From contig NZ_LT607752.1 in NCBI RefSeq assembly GCF_900090265.1, forward strand, positions 6,702,001-6,766,000: a stretch of 64,000 nt of DNA, written 5' to 3'. The translations under genes were made by a program, and so were the position numbers. Within the stretch, counting starts at the first letter, position 1. The number at the start of each line of letters is the position of its first letter. The stretch comes from Micromonospora rifamycinica. GTDB lineage: Bacteria; Actinomycetota; Actinomycetes; Mycobacteriales; Micromonosporaceae. Shown here in pieces: positions 23,695 through 33,019 of the stretch. The notes under the pieces are model-generated. The model saw only the letters and a program-made list of their open reading frames with translations. It did not search any database and had not been told where the DNA came from.

Positions 23695-25274
23695 CCGCAC
23701 CTGCCGAGTCGATCGATCCACCCGGGGCGGCTCCCGGCCGGATGTCCCACCGGGAGGTCCTCCAGGCTCTCTCCGGCCTGATGGTCGGCATGTTCGTGGC
23801 GATCCTCGCCTCGACGGTGGTGGCGAACGCGCTGCCGCGCATCATCGCCGAACTCAACGGCAGCCAGACCGTCTACACCTGGATCGTCACCACCGAGCTG
23901 CTGGCGATGACCGCCACCGTGCCGCTGTGGGGCAAGATGGCCGACCTCTACAGCAAGAAGCTGCTGATCCAGCTCTCGCTCGGGCTGTTCGTGCTCGGCT
24001 CGCTGATCGCCGGGCTCTCCCGCACCGTGGAGGTCCTGCTGGTCAGCCGGGTCGTGCAGGGCGTCGGCGCCGGGGGGATGACCGCCCTGGCGCTGATCGT
24101 GATGGCGGCCATGATCCCGCCCCGCGAGCTGGGCCGGTATGCCGGTGTCTTCGGCGCGGTGTTCGGCGTCGGCACCATCGCCGGCCCGCTGATCGGCGGC
24201 GTCCTGGTCGACACCTCCTGGCTGGGCTGGCGCTGGTGCTTCCTGATCGGCGTGCCGTTCAGCCTCATCTCGATCGTCCTGCTGCAACGCACCCTGCACC
24301 TGCCGGTGGTCCGCCGCAAGGCGCGCATCGACTGGTGGGGCGCACTCCTGATCACTGCGGGCGTCTCGACCCTGCTGGTCTGGTCCTCGCTGGCTGGGCA
24401 CCGGTTCGCCTGGGCGTCGGGCTGGACCGCGCTGATGGTGGTCGGCGGGCTGGTGCTGCTGGCGCTGGCGGTCTGGGTCGAGTCCAAGGTCCCCGAGCCG
24501 ATCATCCCGTTGCGGATCTTCCGCAGCCGCACCGTCACGCTGACCACGGTCGCCAGCGTGCTGGTCGGGGTGGCCCTCTTCGGCGGCACGGTCTTCCTGT
24601 CGCAGTACTTCCAGACCTCGCTGGGCAAGTCGCCGACCGTCGCCGGCCTGATGAGCCTGCCGATGATCCTCGGCCTGCTGGTCTCCTCCACCGTCGCCGG
24701 CCAGCTCATCACCCGGTACGGCAGGTGGAAGGCCTACCTGGTGGCCGGGGCGGCCGTGATGACGGTGGGCATGCTGCTGCTGAGCACCATCGACGCGGAC
24801 ACCGGCGTACCGCTGCTCTCGCTCTACATGGCGGTGCTCGGCACCGGCGTGGGCATGCTCATGCAGAACCTGGTCCTCGCCGCGCAGAACGACGTGCCCG
24901 CGCACGAGCTGGGCGCGGCCACCTCGGTGCTGACGTTCTTCCGCAGCATGGGCGGCGCGATCGGGGTCAGCGCCCTCGGCGCGGTGCTGGCCAACCGGGT
25001 CACCGGCCTGCTGACCGAGCGGCTCGGCCCGGCCGCGGGCGCCACCGGCGGCGGCACCACCGAGGTGCCCGATCTCGCCGCGCTGCCCGCCCCGGTGCTG
25101 GCGGTCGTGCGGGACGCGTACGCCACGGCCACCGCGGAGCTGTTCCTCGTCGGTGCGCCGATCGCCTTCCTCGCCCTGGTCGCGGTCCTCTTCGTCAGGG
25201 AGAAGCCGTTGCACGAGACCAGCGGCGACGAACGGGCCGCGCAGGAGTCGGCGGCCCTGACCGCGGTGCACTGA
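23691..25274 (+). CDS. DHA2-family (14-helix) drug:H+ antiporter
   Basis: Integral membrane MFS exporter of 527 residues with about 14 membrane helices. Family features: motif A region WGKMADLYSKK, motif C (GVGTIAGPLIGGVLVDTSWLGWRWCFLIGVP), and the long central part typical of EmrB/QacA transporters. It exports toxic amphiphilic compounds or an own metabolite using the proton gradient. Translationally coupled to the TetR gene upstream. The next gene is 167 bp away and unrelated. Confidence 0.94.
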   Translation: MTAPAESIDPPGAAPGRMSHREVLQALSGLMVGMFVAILASTVVANALPRIIAELNGSQTVYTWIVTTELLAMTATVPLWGKMADLYSKKLLIQLSLGLFVLGSLIAGLSRTVEVLLVSRVVQGVGAGGMTALALIVMAAMIPPRELGRYAGVFGAVFGVGTIAGPLIGGVLVDTSWLGWRWCFLIGVPFSLISIVLLQRTLHLPVVRRKARIDWWGALLITAGVSTLLVWSSLAGHRFAWASGWTALMVVGGLVLLALAVWVESKVPEPIIPLRIFRSRTVTLTTVASVLVGVALFGGTVFLSQYFQTSLGKSPTVAGLMSLPMILGLLVSSTVAGQLITRYGRWKAYLVAGAAVMTVGMLLLSTIDADTGVPLLSLYMAVLGTGVGMLMQNLVLAAQNDVPAHELGAATSVLTFFRSMGGAIGVSALGAVLANRVTGLLTERLGPAAGATGGGTTEVPDLAALPAPVLAVVRDAYATATAELFLVGAPIAFLALVAVLFVREKPLHETSGDERAAQESAALTAVH

Positions 25275-25441
25275 AGCCGGTGCGACGGTCGCGGGCGGAG
25301 TGGGAGGCTACGTAGTTTCTACCGATGTGAGCCTGGTGGGCACCTTGGCAGGATCGGTCCTGTTCGGGCGCGAGGAATCCTCGTCGATGGGTGACGGACG
25401 TGTCCGGAGACGGCTCGACAGGCTCGCAGAGGAGGACGTGG

Positions 25442-26815
25442 ATGTCACTGAGTGCCCGGGTCAGGACGGCTCTCGCGGTGGTGATGGCCGGTACGCTGGT
25501 CGCCCCGGCGCTGCCGGCGACGGCCGCACCGGCCGCGCCACCGGCCGCACCGGCCGCGCCACCGGCCGCACCGGCCGCGCCACCGGCCGCACCGGCCGCG
25601 CCACCGGCCGCACCGGCCGCGCCACCGGCCGAGGGGCCGCCGGCAGCGGGGCCGGCAGCGGCGGCGGGGCCGGCCCGGTCGACACTGGTCAGCCCCTGCC
25701 AGTTGCCCACCCCGGCGACCGGGTGGCAGCACGAGGGGCCGACCAACTACGCCACCTGGCTGCCGCCGAGCGGCACCGTCCGGGGCATCGTGCTGTTCGT
25801 GGACTTCACCAACGCGGCCCCGGTCGCCGGGGAGCTGGCCGGCCGGACCAGCATGTTCGGCGCTGCCCCGAGCTTCTTCACGCAGGCCTCGTACGGCGCG
25901 CTGAACCTCCAGTTGACCTTCGACACCGCGTGGCGGCACATCCTGCAGCCCCACGGCAACTTCGCCGGCTACAAGTCGAGCTTCACCACCCAGCGGTCGT
26001 ACGTGGCCGCCGCGGTGGCCGCCGCGAACGCCGCGATCGACTTCAGCTCCTACCAGATCGTCTACGTGGTGCCGCCGAAGTCCGCGTCGACCTTCGACAT
26101 CTCGCCGACCTGGGTCGCGGCCCCCGGTGGCGGGGTGACCGCCGACGGGGTCGAACTGCGCCACGCCGTCACCTTCGGTCAGGACGTCGACTACTGGGGC
26201 TACAAGATCCTCAACCACGAGACCGGGCACCTCTTCGGGCTGCCGGACCTCTACTCGTACAACAACGCCGACAGCATCCACCGGGCGGTGGGCGGCTGGG
26301 ACCTGATGGGCCTGATCTCCGCCAAGGCTCCCGACCTGTTCGCCTGGCACAAGTGGAAGGCGGGCTGGCTCACCGACTCCCAGATCGACTGCCGGACCAC
26401 GACGGGGAGCGCCTCGACGGTCCTGACCCCCCTGGGTACGGCCGGTGGCACCAAGGCGGTGGTCGTCCACACCGGCGGGAACACCGCCGTGGTGGTGGAG
26501 AACCGGCAGCTCAGTACGCTCGACGTGGCGTCGGGCTGCTTCCAGGCCGGAGTGCTGGTCTACCGGGTGACCACCGCGGTGTTCAGCGGCGGCGCCTGGC
26601 CCGGCGGGAACGTTCCCCCCATCGGCGGACCCTTCCCGGTCGAGGTGGTCGACCGCACCCCCGGCTCGGCCGTCACCACGTGCAGCGCGGACGAGAAGGA
26701 ACTGGTCAACGCCACCCTCACCACGATCGGCCACACTGTCACCTACGGCGGGGTGACCGTGCAGCTGACCGCCACCCCCGGGGACAACCGTGAGGTCTCC
26801 GTCACCGTCGTCTGA
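25442..26815 (+). CDS. Secreted M6-type zinc metalloprotease
   Basis: Extracellular protease of 457 residues. A signal peptide (VRTALAVVMAGTLVAPALPATAA) is followed by an Ala/Pro linker of 7-residue PAAPPAA repeats (about 30-65). The catalytic domain has the zinc site HETGHLFGLPDL (His259, Glu260, His263) and the downstream GGWDLMG turn of the M6 (immune inhibitor A-like) group. The C-terminal domain is beta-rich with cysteines. ATG at 25442 has a GAGGAGG site 7 bases ahead and begins close to the signal peptide, better than the in-frame start at 25391. A strong palindrome follows. Confidence 0.92.
   Translation: MSLSARVRTALAVVMAGTLVAPALPATAAPAAPPAAPAAPPAAPAAPPAAPAAPPAAPAAPPAEGPPAAGPAAAAGPARSTLVSPCQLPTPATGWQHEGPTNYATWLPPSGTVRGIVLFVDFTNAAPVAGELAGRTSMFGAAPSFFTQASYGALNLQLTFDTAWRHILQPHGNFAGYKSSFTTQRSYVAAAVAAANAAIDFSSYQIVYVVPPKSASTFDISPTWVAAPGGGVTADGVELRHAVTFGQDVDYWGYKILNHETGHLFGLPDLYSYNNADSIHRAVGGWDLMGLISAKAPDLFAWHKWKAGWLTDSQIDCRTTTGSASTVLTPLGTAGGTKAVVVHTGGNTAVVVENRQLSTLDVASGCFQAGVLVYRVTTAVFSGGAWPGGNVPPIGGPFPVEVVDRTPGSAVTTCSADEKELVNATLTTIGHTVTYGGVTVQLTATPGDNREVSVTVV
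25529..25629. repeat. 21-bp tandem repeats inside the metalloprotease gene
   Basis: At least four exact 21-bp units (first at 25529-25549, starting CCGGCCGCGCCACC) plus a partial fifth encode PAAPPAA heptads. Perfect DNA identity indicates recent slippage or recombination; copy number is likely to vary between strains. Confidence 0.88.
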
Positions 26816-26835
26816 TCGCGTCGGTGGATGTCGCA

Positions 26836-26869
26836 GGGGTGCCCCCGTCCGGCCGGACGGGGGCACCCC
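26836..26869. terminator. Perfect 34-bp palindrome after the metalloprotease gene
   Basis: Two 17-base arms (26836-26852, starting GGGGTGCCCCCGTCC, and 26853-26869) are exact reverse complements with no spacer. It begins 20 bp after the stop codon and ends 180 bp before dnaE1, so it should terminate the protease transcript. Confidence 0.7.
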
Positions 26870-27048
26870 CGTCCGCGTCGGCGGTGGGCTCGCGGGGCCG
26901 CACGGTGACTGTCGGTGTACGGCGGGCGGGGCCGTACGAGCTCCGCGTGGAGGTGTCCGCGCGGCGGGTGCGGTGGCTCCGCCGGGCGGCGCTATCGTGG
27001 ACCGGCCTGATCTCGTGACCCATGATCCGATCCGGGGGGACGCCACGC

Positions 27049-30000
27049 ATGGGCGATTCGTTCGCGCATCTGCACGTGCACACCGAGTACTCGATGCTCG
27101 ACGGGGCGGCCCGGCTGAAGGACCTCTTCGCCGAGGCCAACCGGTTGGGGATGCCGGCGGTGGCGATCACCGACCACGGCAACATGCACGGCGCGAACGA
27201 CTTCTACAAGCAGGCCATGGCGGCCGGCGTCACCCCGATCCTCGGCGTCGAGGCGTACGTCGCGCCGGAGTCGCGCTACCACAAGGCGCGGGTGAAGTGG
27301 GGCCGGCCGGAGCAGAACAGCGACGACATCTCGGGTAACGGCGCGATCACCCACAAGACCATGTGGGCGCGCAACGCGCAGGGCCTGAAGAACCTGTTCA
27401 CCCTCAACTCGCGCGCGTCCATGGAGGGGCACTACGTCAAGTGGCCCCGGATGGACATGGAGCTGATCGCCGAGCACGCCGAGGGCATCATGGCCACCAC
27501 CGGCTGCCCGTCCGGCGCGGTGCAGACCCGGCTGCGGCTGGGCCAGTTCGACGAGGCGCTCAAGGTCGCCGCCGCCTACCAGGACATCTTCGGCAAGGAG
27601 AACTACTTCCTGGAGATCATGGACCACGGGCTCTCCATCGAGCAGCGGGTCCGTGAGGATCTGATCACCATCGCCCGCAAGCTGGACATCCCGCCGGTGG
27701 TCACCAACGACTCGCACTACACCCACGAGGCGCAGGCCGAGGCGCACGACGTGCTGCTCTGCGTGCAGACCGGCAGCAACGTCGCGGACCCGAACCGGTT
27801 CCGGTTCGAGGGCGGCGGCTACTTCGTCAAGTCCGCCGACCAGATGCGGGCGGTCGACTCCTCGGAGTTCTGGCAGCAGGGCTGCCGCAACACCCTGCTG
27901 GTGGCCGAGAAGGTCGACCCGAGCGGGATGTTCGAGTTCCACAACCTGATGCCGCGGTTCCCGGTGCCGGAGGGGGAGACCGAGGAGTCCTGGTTCCGCA
28001 AGGAGACCTTCAAGGGGCTGGCCCGCCGCTACCCGGGGGGCATCCCCGAGGGCCACGTGGTGCAGGCCGAGTACGAGCTGGGCGTCATCAACCAGATGGG
28101 CTTCCCGTCGTACTTCCTGGTGGTGGCCGACTTCATCCAGTGGGCCAAGAGCCAGGGCATCGCGGTCGGCCCGGGGCGTGGCTCGGCGGCCGGCTCGCTG
28201 GTCGCGTACGCGCTGGGCATCACCGACCTGGACCCGATCCCGCACGGCCTGATCTTCGAGCGGTTCCTCAACCCGGAGCGGGTCTCGATGCCGGACGTCG
28301 ACATCGACTTCGACGAGCGTCGGCGCGGTGAAGTGATCAAGTACGTCACCGACAAGTGGGGCGAGGACAAGGTCGCCCAGATCGCGACCTTCGGCACGAT
28401 CAAGGCGAAGGCAGCGATCAAGGACTCGGCCCGGGTCCTCGGCTTCCCGTACGCGGTCGGCGACCGGATCACCAAGGCGATGCCCCCGGCGGTGATGGGC
28501 AAGGACATCCCGCTCACCGGCATCTTCGACCCGAAGCACCCCCGGTACGCCGAGGCCGGCGAGATCCGCGGCCTCTACGAGACCGACCCGGACGTCCGCA
28601 AGGTGATCGACACCGCCCGGGGCATCGAGGGGCTGATCCGGCAGACCGGGGTGCACGCCGCCGGGGTGATCATGTCGGCCGAGCCGATCATCGAGCACAT
28701 CCCGCTGACCCGCCGGGACGCCGACGGGGCGATCATCACCCAGTTCGACTACCCGACCTGCGAGTCGCTCGGGCTGTTGAAGATGGACTTCCTCGGCCTG
28801 CGCAACCTGACGATCATCGACGACGCGGTCAAGAACATCCAGCTCAACCACGGCCGGGAACTCGACCTGCTGGCCCTGCCGCTGGACGACAAGCCCGCCT
28901 ACGAGCTGCTCGCCCGGGGCGACACGCTCGGCGTGTTCCAGCTCGACGGCGGGCCGATGCGCTCGCTGTTGCGGCTGATGAAGCCGGACAACTTCGAGGA
29001 CATCTCGGCCGTGCTGGCGCTCTACCGGCCCGGCCCGATGGGCGTCGACTCGCACACCAACTACGCGCTGCGCAAGAACGGCCTGCAGGAGATCACCCCG
29101 ATCCACCCGGAGCTGGAGGAGCCGCTGCGGGAGATCCTCGCCCCGACCCACGGCCTGATCGTCTACCAGGAGCAGGTGCAGCGCGCCGCGCAGATCCTCG
29201 CCGGCTACACCCTCGGCCAGGCCGACCTGCTGCGCCGGGCGATGGGCAAGAAGAAGAAGGAGATCCTCGACAAGGAGTTCATCCCGTTCCGGGACGGCTG
29301 CCGCGAGCGCGGCTACTCCGACGAGGCCATCCAGGCCGTGTGGGACGTCCTGGTGCCGTTCGCCGGGTACGCCTTCAACAAGGCGCACTCCGCGGCGTAC
29401 GGCCTGGTGTCGTACTGGACGGCGTACCTCAAGGCGCACTACCCGGCCGAGTACATGGCGGCGCTGCTCACCTCCGTCGGCGACGACAAGGACAAGATGG
29501 CGCTCTACCTGTCGGAGTGCCGCCGGATGCGGATCCAGGTGCTGCCGCCGGACGTGAACACCTCCGCCGGCCCGTTCACCCCGGTCGGCAAGGACATCCG
29601 GTTCGGTCTGGCCGCGGTGCGCAACGTCGGGGCGAACGTGGTCGCCGCGATCATGCGGTGCCGCGACGAGAAGGGCGAGTACGCCGACTTCTACGACTTC
29701 CTCTCCAAGGTCGACGCGGTGGTCTGCAACAAGAAGACCATCGAATCCCTGATCAAGGCGGGTGCCTTCGACTCCCTCGACCACACCCGCAAGGGGCTGC
29801 TGGCCGTGCACGCCGACGCCATCGACGCCTTCGCCGACGTCAAGCGCAAGGAGGCCGTCGGCCAGTACGACCTGTTCGGGGCGGGTTTCGGTGACGCCGA
29901 CACCGGGGGCAGCACCACCGTGATGCCGACCATCGGCGACGCCGAGTGGGACAAGCGGGACAAGCTCGCCTTCGAACGCGAGATGCTCGGCCTCTACGTC

Positions 30001-30582
30001 TCCGACCACCCGCTGTTCGGCCTGGAGCACGTGCTCGGCGCGGCGGCCGACACCACCATCGCCGCGCTGTCGGAGGAGGGCACCGTGCCCGACGGCGCGG
30101 TGGTCACCCTGGCCGGCATCCTCTCCGGTGTGCAGCGCCGGGTCACCAAGCAGGGCCGGGCCTGGGCCTCGGCGGCGCTGGAGGACCTGGCCGGCGGGGT
30201 GGAGACGCTGTTCTTCCCGAACACCTACGAGGTGATCGGCCAGTACATCGCCGAGGACGCGATCGTGGTGGTCAAGGGCCGGGTGGACCGGCGTGACGAC
30301 ACCCCCCGGATCATGGCGATGGACATGTCCATGCCGGACGTCACCAGCACCCCCGGCAGCAAGCCGGTGACGCTGACCATCCCGGTGCACCGCTGCACCC
30401 CGCCGCTGGTGGAACGGCTCAAGGAGACCCTGGTGCTGCACCCGGGCGACACCGAGGTGCACGTCAAGCTGCTCAACGGCGGCAAGGTGACCACCCTGCG
30501 GCTCGGCCCGTTCCGGGTGGCCGCCACCACCGCGCTGATGGGCGACCTGAAGAGCGTCCTCGGCCCGGCCAACGTGAGCTGA
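27049..30582 (+). CDS. dnaE: DNA polymerase III alpha subunit (replicative, DnaE1)
   Basis: Replicative polymerase catalytic subunit, 1177 residues, the length of DnaE1. N-terminal PHP domain (HLHVHTEYSMLDG, ITDHGNMHG), polymerase core with the catalytic aspartates in PDVDIDFDERRR (about 416-422) and QLDGG (Asp633), the beta-clamp and helix-hairpin-helix region, and a C-terminal OB fold (VVTLAGILSGVQRRVTKQGRAWA). All three catalytic Asp residues are seen. ATG at 27049 (MGDSFAHLHVH) follows GGGGGGA and agrees with the family start. It stands alone, between a protease and an SPFH gene. Confidence 0.97.
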   Translation: MGDSFAHLHVHTEYSMLDGAARLKDLFAEANRLGMPAVAITDHGNMHGANDFYKQAMAAGVTPILGVEAYVAPESRYHKARVKWGRPEQNSDDISGNGAITHKTMWARNAQGLKNLFTLNSRASMEGHYVKWPRMDMELIAEHAEGIMATTGCPSGAVQTRLRLGQFDEALKVAAAYQDIFGKENYFLEIMDHGLSIEQRVREDLITIARKLDIPPVVTNDSHYTHEAQAEAHDVLLCVQTGSNVADPNRFRFEGGGYFVKSADQMRAVDSSEFWQQGCRNTLLVAEKVDPSGMFEFHNLMPRFPVPEGETEESWFRKETFKGLARRYPGGIPEGHVVQAEYELGVINQMGFPSYFLVVADFIQWAKSQGIAVGPGRGSAAGSLVAYALGITDLDPIPHGLIFERFLNPERVSMPDVDIDFDERRRGEVIKYVTDKWGEDKVAQIATFGTIKAKAAIKDSARVLGFPYAVGDRITKAMPPAVMGKDIPLTGIFDPKHPRYAEAGEIRGLYETDPDVRKVIDTARGIEGLIRQTGVHAAGVIMSAEPIIEHIPLTRRDADGAIITQFDYPTCESLGLLKMDFLGLRNLTIIDDAVKNIQLNHGRELDLLALPLDDKPAYELLARGDTLGVFQLDGGPMRSLLRLMKPDNFEDISAVLALYRPGPMGVDSHTNYALRKNGLQEITPIHPELEEPLREILAPTHGLIVYQEQVQRAAQILAGYTLGQADLLRRAMGKKKKEILDKEFIPFRDGCRERGYSDEAIQAVWDVLVPFAGYAFNKAHSAAYGLVSYWTAYLKAHYPAEYMAALLTSVGDDKDKMALYLSECRRMRIQVLPPDVNTSAGPFTPVGKDIRFGLAAVRNVGANVVAAIMRCRDEKGEYADFYDFLSKVDAVVCNKKTIESLIKAGAFDSLDHTRKGLLAVHADAIDAFADVKRKEAVGQYDLFGAGFGDADTGGSTTVMPTIGDAEWDKRDKLAFEREMLGLYVSDHPLFGLEHVLGAAADTTIAALSEEGTVPDGAVVTLAGILSGVQRRVTKQGRAWASAALEDLAGGVETLFFPNTYEVIGQYIAEDAIVVVKGRVDRRDDTPRIMAMDMSMPDVTSTPGSKPVTLTIPVHRCTPPLVERLKETLVLHPGDTEVHVKLLNGGKVTTLRLGPFRVAATTALMGDLKSVLGPANVS

Positions 30583-30640
30583 CCCGCCCGCCCGCCCGCC
30601 CGCCCGCCCGTCCGCCCGTCCGCCCGTCCGCCCGCCGGCC
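30583..30640. repeat. Simple CCCG tandem repeat after dnaE
   Basis: Directly after the dnaE stop, about 58 bp of (CCCG)n drift into CCCGTCCG units. It is a microsatellite-like tract prone to slippage. No function is proposed. Confidence 0.85.
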
Positions 30641-30668
30641 GGCTGACGTCGGTGGGCTGCAAGATCGT

Positions 30669-30728
30669 GCTCGATCCTTGTTGTAGTGGCTTCCCCCGGT
30701 GTGGATGCCACCACAACAAGGATCGAGC
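30669..30728. repeat. Long inverted repeat, GATC-type palindromic element (element B)
   Basis: Arms of 22 bases at 30669-30690 (beginning GCTCGATCCTTGTTGTAGTG) and 30707-30728 match at 21 of 22 positions, with a 16-base loop. It lies between convergent dnaE and the SPFH gene. The arm shares the pattern GATC...TTGT.GTGG with element A at 9756. Confidence 0.85.
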
Positions 30729-30776
30729 GGCCAGCGCGTCAGCAGCACGGCGATCGTCGCACCGGTCGGGCGGTCG

Positions 30777-31637
30777 TCACTTGCCGCCGGTGACGATGCC
30801 CGGGTTGATGCACAGGCCGGGGGTGCTGCCGTTCTTCTCCGCGATCTCCAGGCAGCGCGACACCTTGTCGACCTTGGCGTTGGTCTCGGTGATCTGCCGC
30901 TGGATGTCGGCGTTGCGGCGGTCCTGTTCGAGGTTGCGGGTCTGCGCGAGCTTGTCCTGGAAGGCCTTGATGTTGCCCTCGGTCTTGTCGTCGTGGTTGA
31001 CCCGGGTGATGGTGACGGACAGGATGTCGACGTCGCCGGAGAGCCGTCCCTCGGCGTTGCCCCGGATGCCCTCGGCGAACGGCTTGAGGTCGACGTTGAG
31101 GTTGCCCGTCCGGGCGTCGATCTTCTCCAGCGGGTTGTACGCGGCGAAGGCGTCGTTGACCGCGCTGTCGAGCTGCACCCCCACCCGCTGACCCCGGAAG
31201 CTCTCGAAGTCACCCTTGTAGTCCATGAACTGCTTCGGTGCGTTCTCCGGCTTGACCTGCCACTCGACCAGCACCTCCACGCAGGCGTCGGCGAGCGTGC
31301 CGGTGCGGACCCGGACGCACTGGTCGCCGCCGATGTGGTCGTACTTCTGCCGGCCGGCGTCCCACTCGCCGACCTTCTGCCAGGGGGCGACCCACTTCAG
31401 CCCGGAGCCGGTGACCTCACCGGTCGGCTTGTTGAAGCTGGTGACGATCCCGACCGAGCGGATCGGCACCGAGTGCGCGCTCGCCCCGACGGTGAAGAGC
31501 AGCGCGCCGGCCAGGCAGCCGAGCGCGACCAGCACGCCGACGCGCTTGACGCCCGGGTGGCGGGCGACGAGGGCCACGGTGCCGGCGACCGCCAGCCCGA
31601 TGGCGAGGATGACGGCGAACGTGAAGCCGACCGGCAC
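30777..31637 (-). CDS. SPFH/Band 7 domain membrane protein
   Basis: Protein of 286 residues: two close N-terminal membrane helices (about 5-27 and 33-52), then an SPFH/prohibitin-like domain (IVTSFNKPTGEVTGSGLKWVAPWQKV... VEVLVEWQVKPENAPKQFMDYK) and a C-terminal coiled coil (AFQDKLAQTRNLEQDRRNADIQRQITETNAKVDKV). Such proteins form large ring-like scaffolds in membranes and influence proteolysis or lipid domains. The GTG start at 31635-31637 immediately precedes the first helix. No NfeD protease partner lies next to it, so the function is open. Confidence 0.88.
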   Translation of the reverse strand: MPVGFTFAVILAIGLAVAGTVALVARHPGVKRVGVLVALGCLAGALLFTVGASAHSVPIRSVGIVTSFNKPTGEVTGSGLKWVAPWQKVGEWDAGRQKYDHIGGDQCVRVRTGTLADACVEVLVEWQVKPENAPKQFMDYKGDFESFRGQRVGVQLDSAVNDAFAAYNPLEKIDARTGNLNVDLKPFAEGIRGNAEGRLSGDVDILSVTITRVNHDDKTEGNIKAFQDKLAQTRNLEQDRRNADIQRQITETNAKVDKVSRCLEIAEKNGSTPGLCINPGIVTGGK

Positions 31638-31689
31638 GGGGCATCACCCTTCCGGGGTGGTCATGATGTGGATCATCAACCTAGGTGGG

Positions 31690-31815
31690 GCTGTCAAGGC
31701 CGGTCCCACCGGGTGGCCGGTGGCGCGGGCGGTGCGGCTCCGGCGGGGCCACCACCGGCAGAGGCGGGGGACCACCGGTGGCGGCGAGGGCCACCACCGG
31801 TGGATTGGCGCTGAG
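31690..31815. repeat. Short GGTGGCC/CCACCGG-rich intergenic repeats
   Basis: The 210-bp divergent gap holds several copies of a CCACCGG/CCGGTGG string (for example ACCGGGTGG, CCACCACCGG, ACCACCGGTGG). They are mostly self-complementary and may be operator half-sites or decayed repeats. No gene is seen. Confidence 0.4.
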
Positions 31816-31834
31816 CGGGGGGAGGGGCCGTCAC

Positions 31835-31840
31835 TAGCCT
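31835..31840 (+). promoter_or_regulatory. Candidate -10 of leaderless promoter for the class V aminotransferase
   Basis: TAGCCT is followed by seven bases (CGACGAC) and the ATG at 31848. No ribosome-binding site lies at the proper distance. Confidence 0.35.
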
Positions 31841-31847
31841 CGACGAC

Positions 31848-32885
31848 ATGGAGCTGGAAGAGGCACGCAAGCTGTGGCAGCCGGAGCCCGGCTGGTTGAA
31901 CACCGCCAGCTACGGGCTGCCGCCCGAGCCGGTCTGGACGGCGGTGCAGGACGCGATGGCCGACTGGCGGGTGGGGCGTACCTCCTGGGAGGGGTGGGGG
32001 GAGGCGACCCAGCGGTCCCGGGAGGCGTTCGCCGGGCTGGTCGGCGTGCCGGCGGCGGACGTCACCGTCGGCAGCACCGTGTCGCAGCTGCTGGCGCCGA
32101 TCGCCGCGGCCCTGCCGGCCGGGGCCACCGTGGTCGTCCCGGAGGTCGAGTTCACCTCCAACCTCTTCCCCTGGCTGGTGCAGCAGGACCGGGGGGTGCG
32201 GGTACGGACGGTGCCGCTGGACGGGCTGTGCGACGCCATCGACGCCGGGACCGACCTGGTGGCGTTCAGCCTGGTGCAGTCCGCCGACGGGGCGGTCGCG
32301 CCGTACGCCGAGATCGTGGCCGCGGCCCGGGCGCACGGTGCGTGGGTGGTGGTGGACGCCACCCAGGCGTGCGGGTGGCTGCCGTTCGACGCGTCACTGG
32401 CCGACGCGGTCGCGGTCGGGACGTACAAGTGGCTGATGGCGCCGCGCGGCTCGGCGCTGGCCTACCTGGCGCCGGAGCTGCGGCAGCGGCTGCGTCCGGA
32501 CGCCGCCGGCTGGTACGCGGGCAAGGAGCCGCACGACACCTACTACGGTCCGCCCCTGCGGCTGGCCGACGACGCCCGCCGGTTCGACATCTCCCCGGCC
32601 TGGTTCAGCTGGGTGGGCACCGCGCCGGCCCTGGAGCTGGTGGCCGATCTCGGCCCGGCGGTGATCGGGGCGTACGACGTGGCGCTGGCGAACCGGTTCC
32701 TGGCCGGGCTGGGGCGGCCGCCGGGCCGCAGCGCGATCGTCGCGGTGGAGGTGCCCGACGCGCGGCAGCGGTTGGCGCGGGCCGGGGTGCGGGCGGCGGT
32801 CCGGGCCGGGCAGGTGCGGGTGGCGTTCCACCTCTACACCACCGAGGCGGACGTGGACCGTGCGGTGGCGGCGCTCACCGGCTGA
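31848..32885 (+). CDS. Class V aminotransferase (PLP-dependent, cysteine desulfurase-like fold)
   Basis: Fold-type I PLP enzyme of 345 residues. The internal aldimine lysine is Lys194 in VGTYKWLMAPRGSA; the preceding VVVDATQACGWLPFD supplies the Asp that pairs with the pyridine nitrogen. An N-terminal WLNTASYGLPPEPV matches the cysteine-desulfurase/isopenicillin-N-epimerase-like subgroup. No catalytic loop cysteine of a true IscS is evident, so a different reaction is likely. It stands alone, with no Fe-S or secondary-metabolite partner. Confidence 0.88.
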   Translation: MELEEARKLWQPEPGWLNTASYGLPPEPVWTAVQDAMADWRVGRTSWEGWGEATQRSREAFAGLVGVPAADVTVGSTVSQLLAPIAAALPAGATVVVPEVEFTSNLFPWLVQQDRGVRVRTVPLDGLCDAIDAGTDLVAFSLVQSADGAVAPYAEIVAAARAHGAWVVVDATQACGWLPFDASLADAVAVGTYKWLMAPRGSALAYLAPELRQRLRPDAAGWYAGKEPHDTYYGPPLRLADDARRFDISPAWFSWVGTAPALELVADLGPAVIGAYDVALANRFLAGLGRPPGRSAIVAVEVPDARQRLARAGVRAAVRAGQVRVAFHLYTTEADVDRAVAALTG

Positions 32886-32948
32886 GCCGCCCGCGGTGGC
32901 GGCGTCCACCGGCTAGCCGTCGGCGCCCACCGGCTAGCCGCCGGCGAC
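32886..32948. repeat. Imperfect tandem repeats after the aminotransferase gene
   Basis: Three imperfect copies of a CCACCGGCTAGCCG-like unit (about 21-23 bp) follow the stop codon. They carry CTAG stop codons in both directions and show no coding sense. Confidence 0.6.
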
Positions 32949-33019
32949 AAATCCATCGGTCGGCGCATCCGAACGGCGTCGTCCGGGCGAACCCCTGGTA
33001 ATGGTGAGCTACCCGGGGG

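Noticed and set aside
26992..30714. Minus-strand open frame of 1240 codons opposite dnaE
   Set aside because: Antisense of a clearly recognisable dnaE; the translation is full of Leu/Val/Arg/His repeats without domains.
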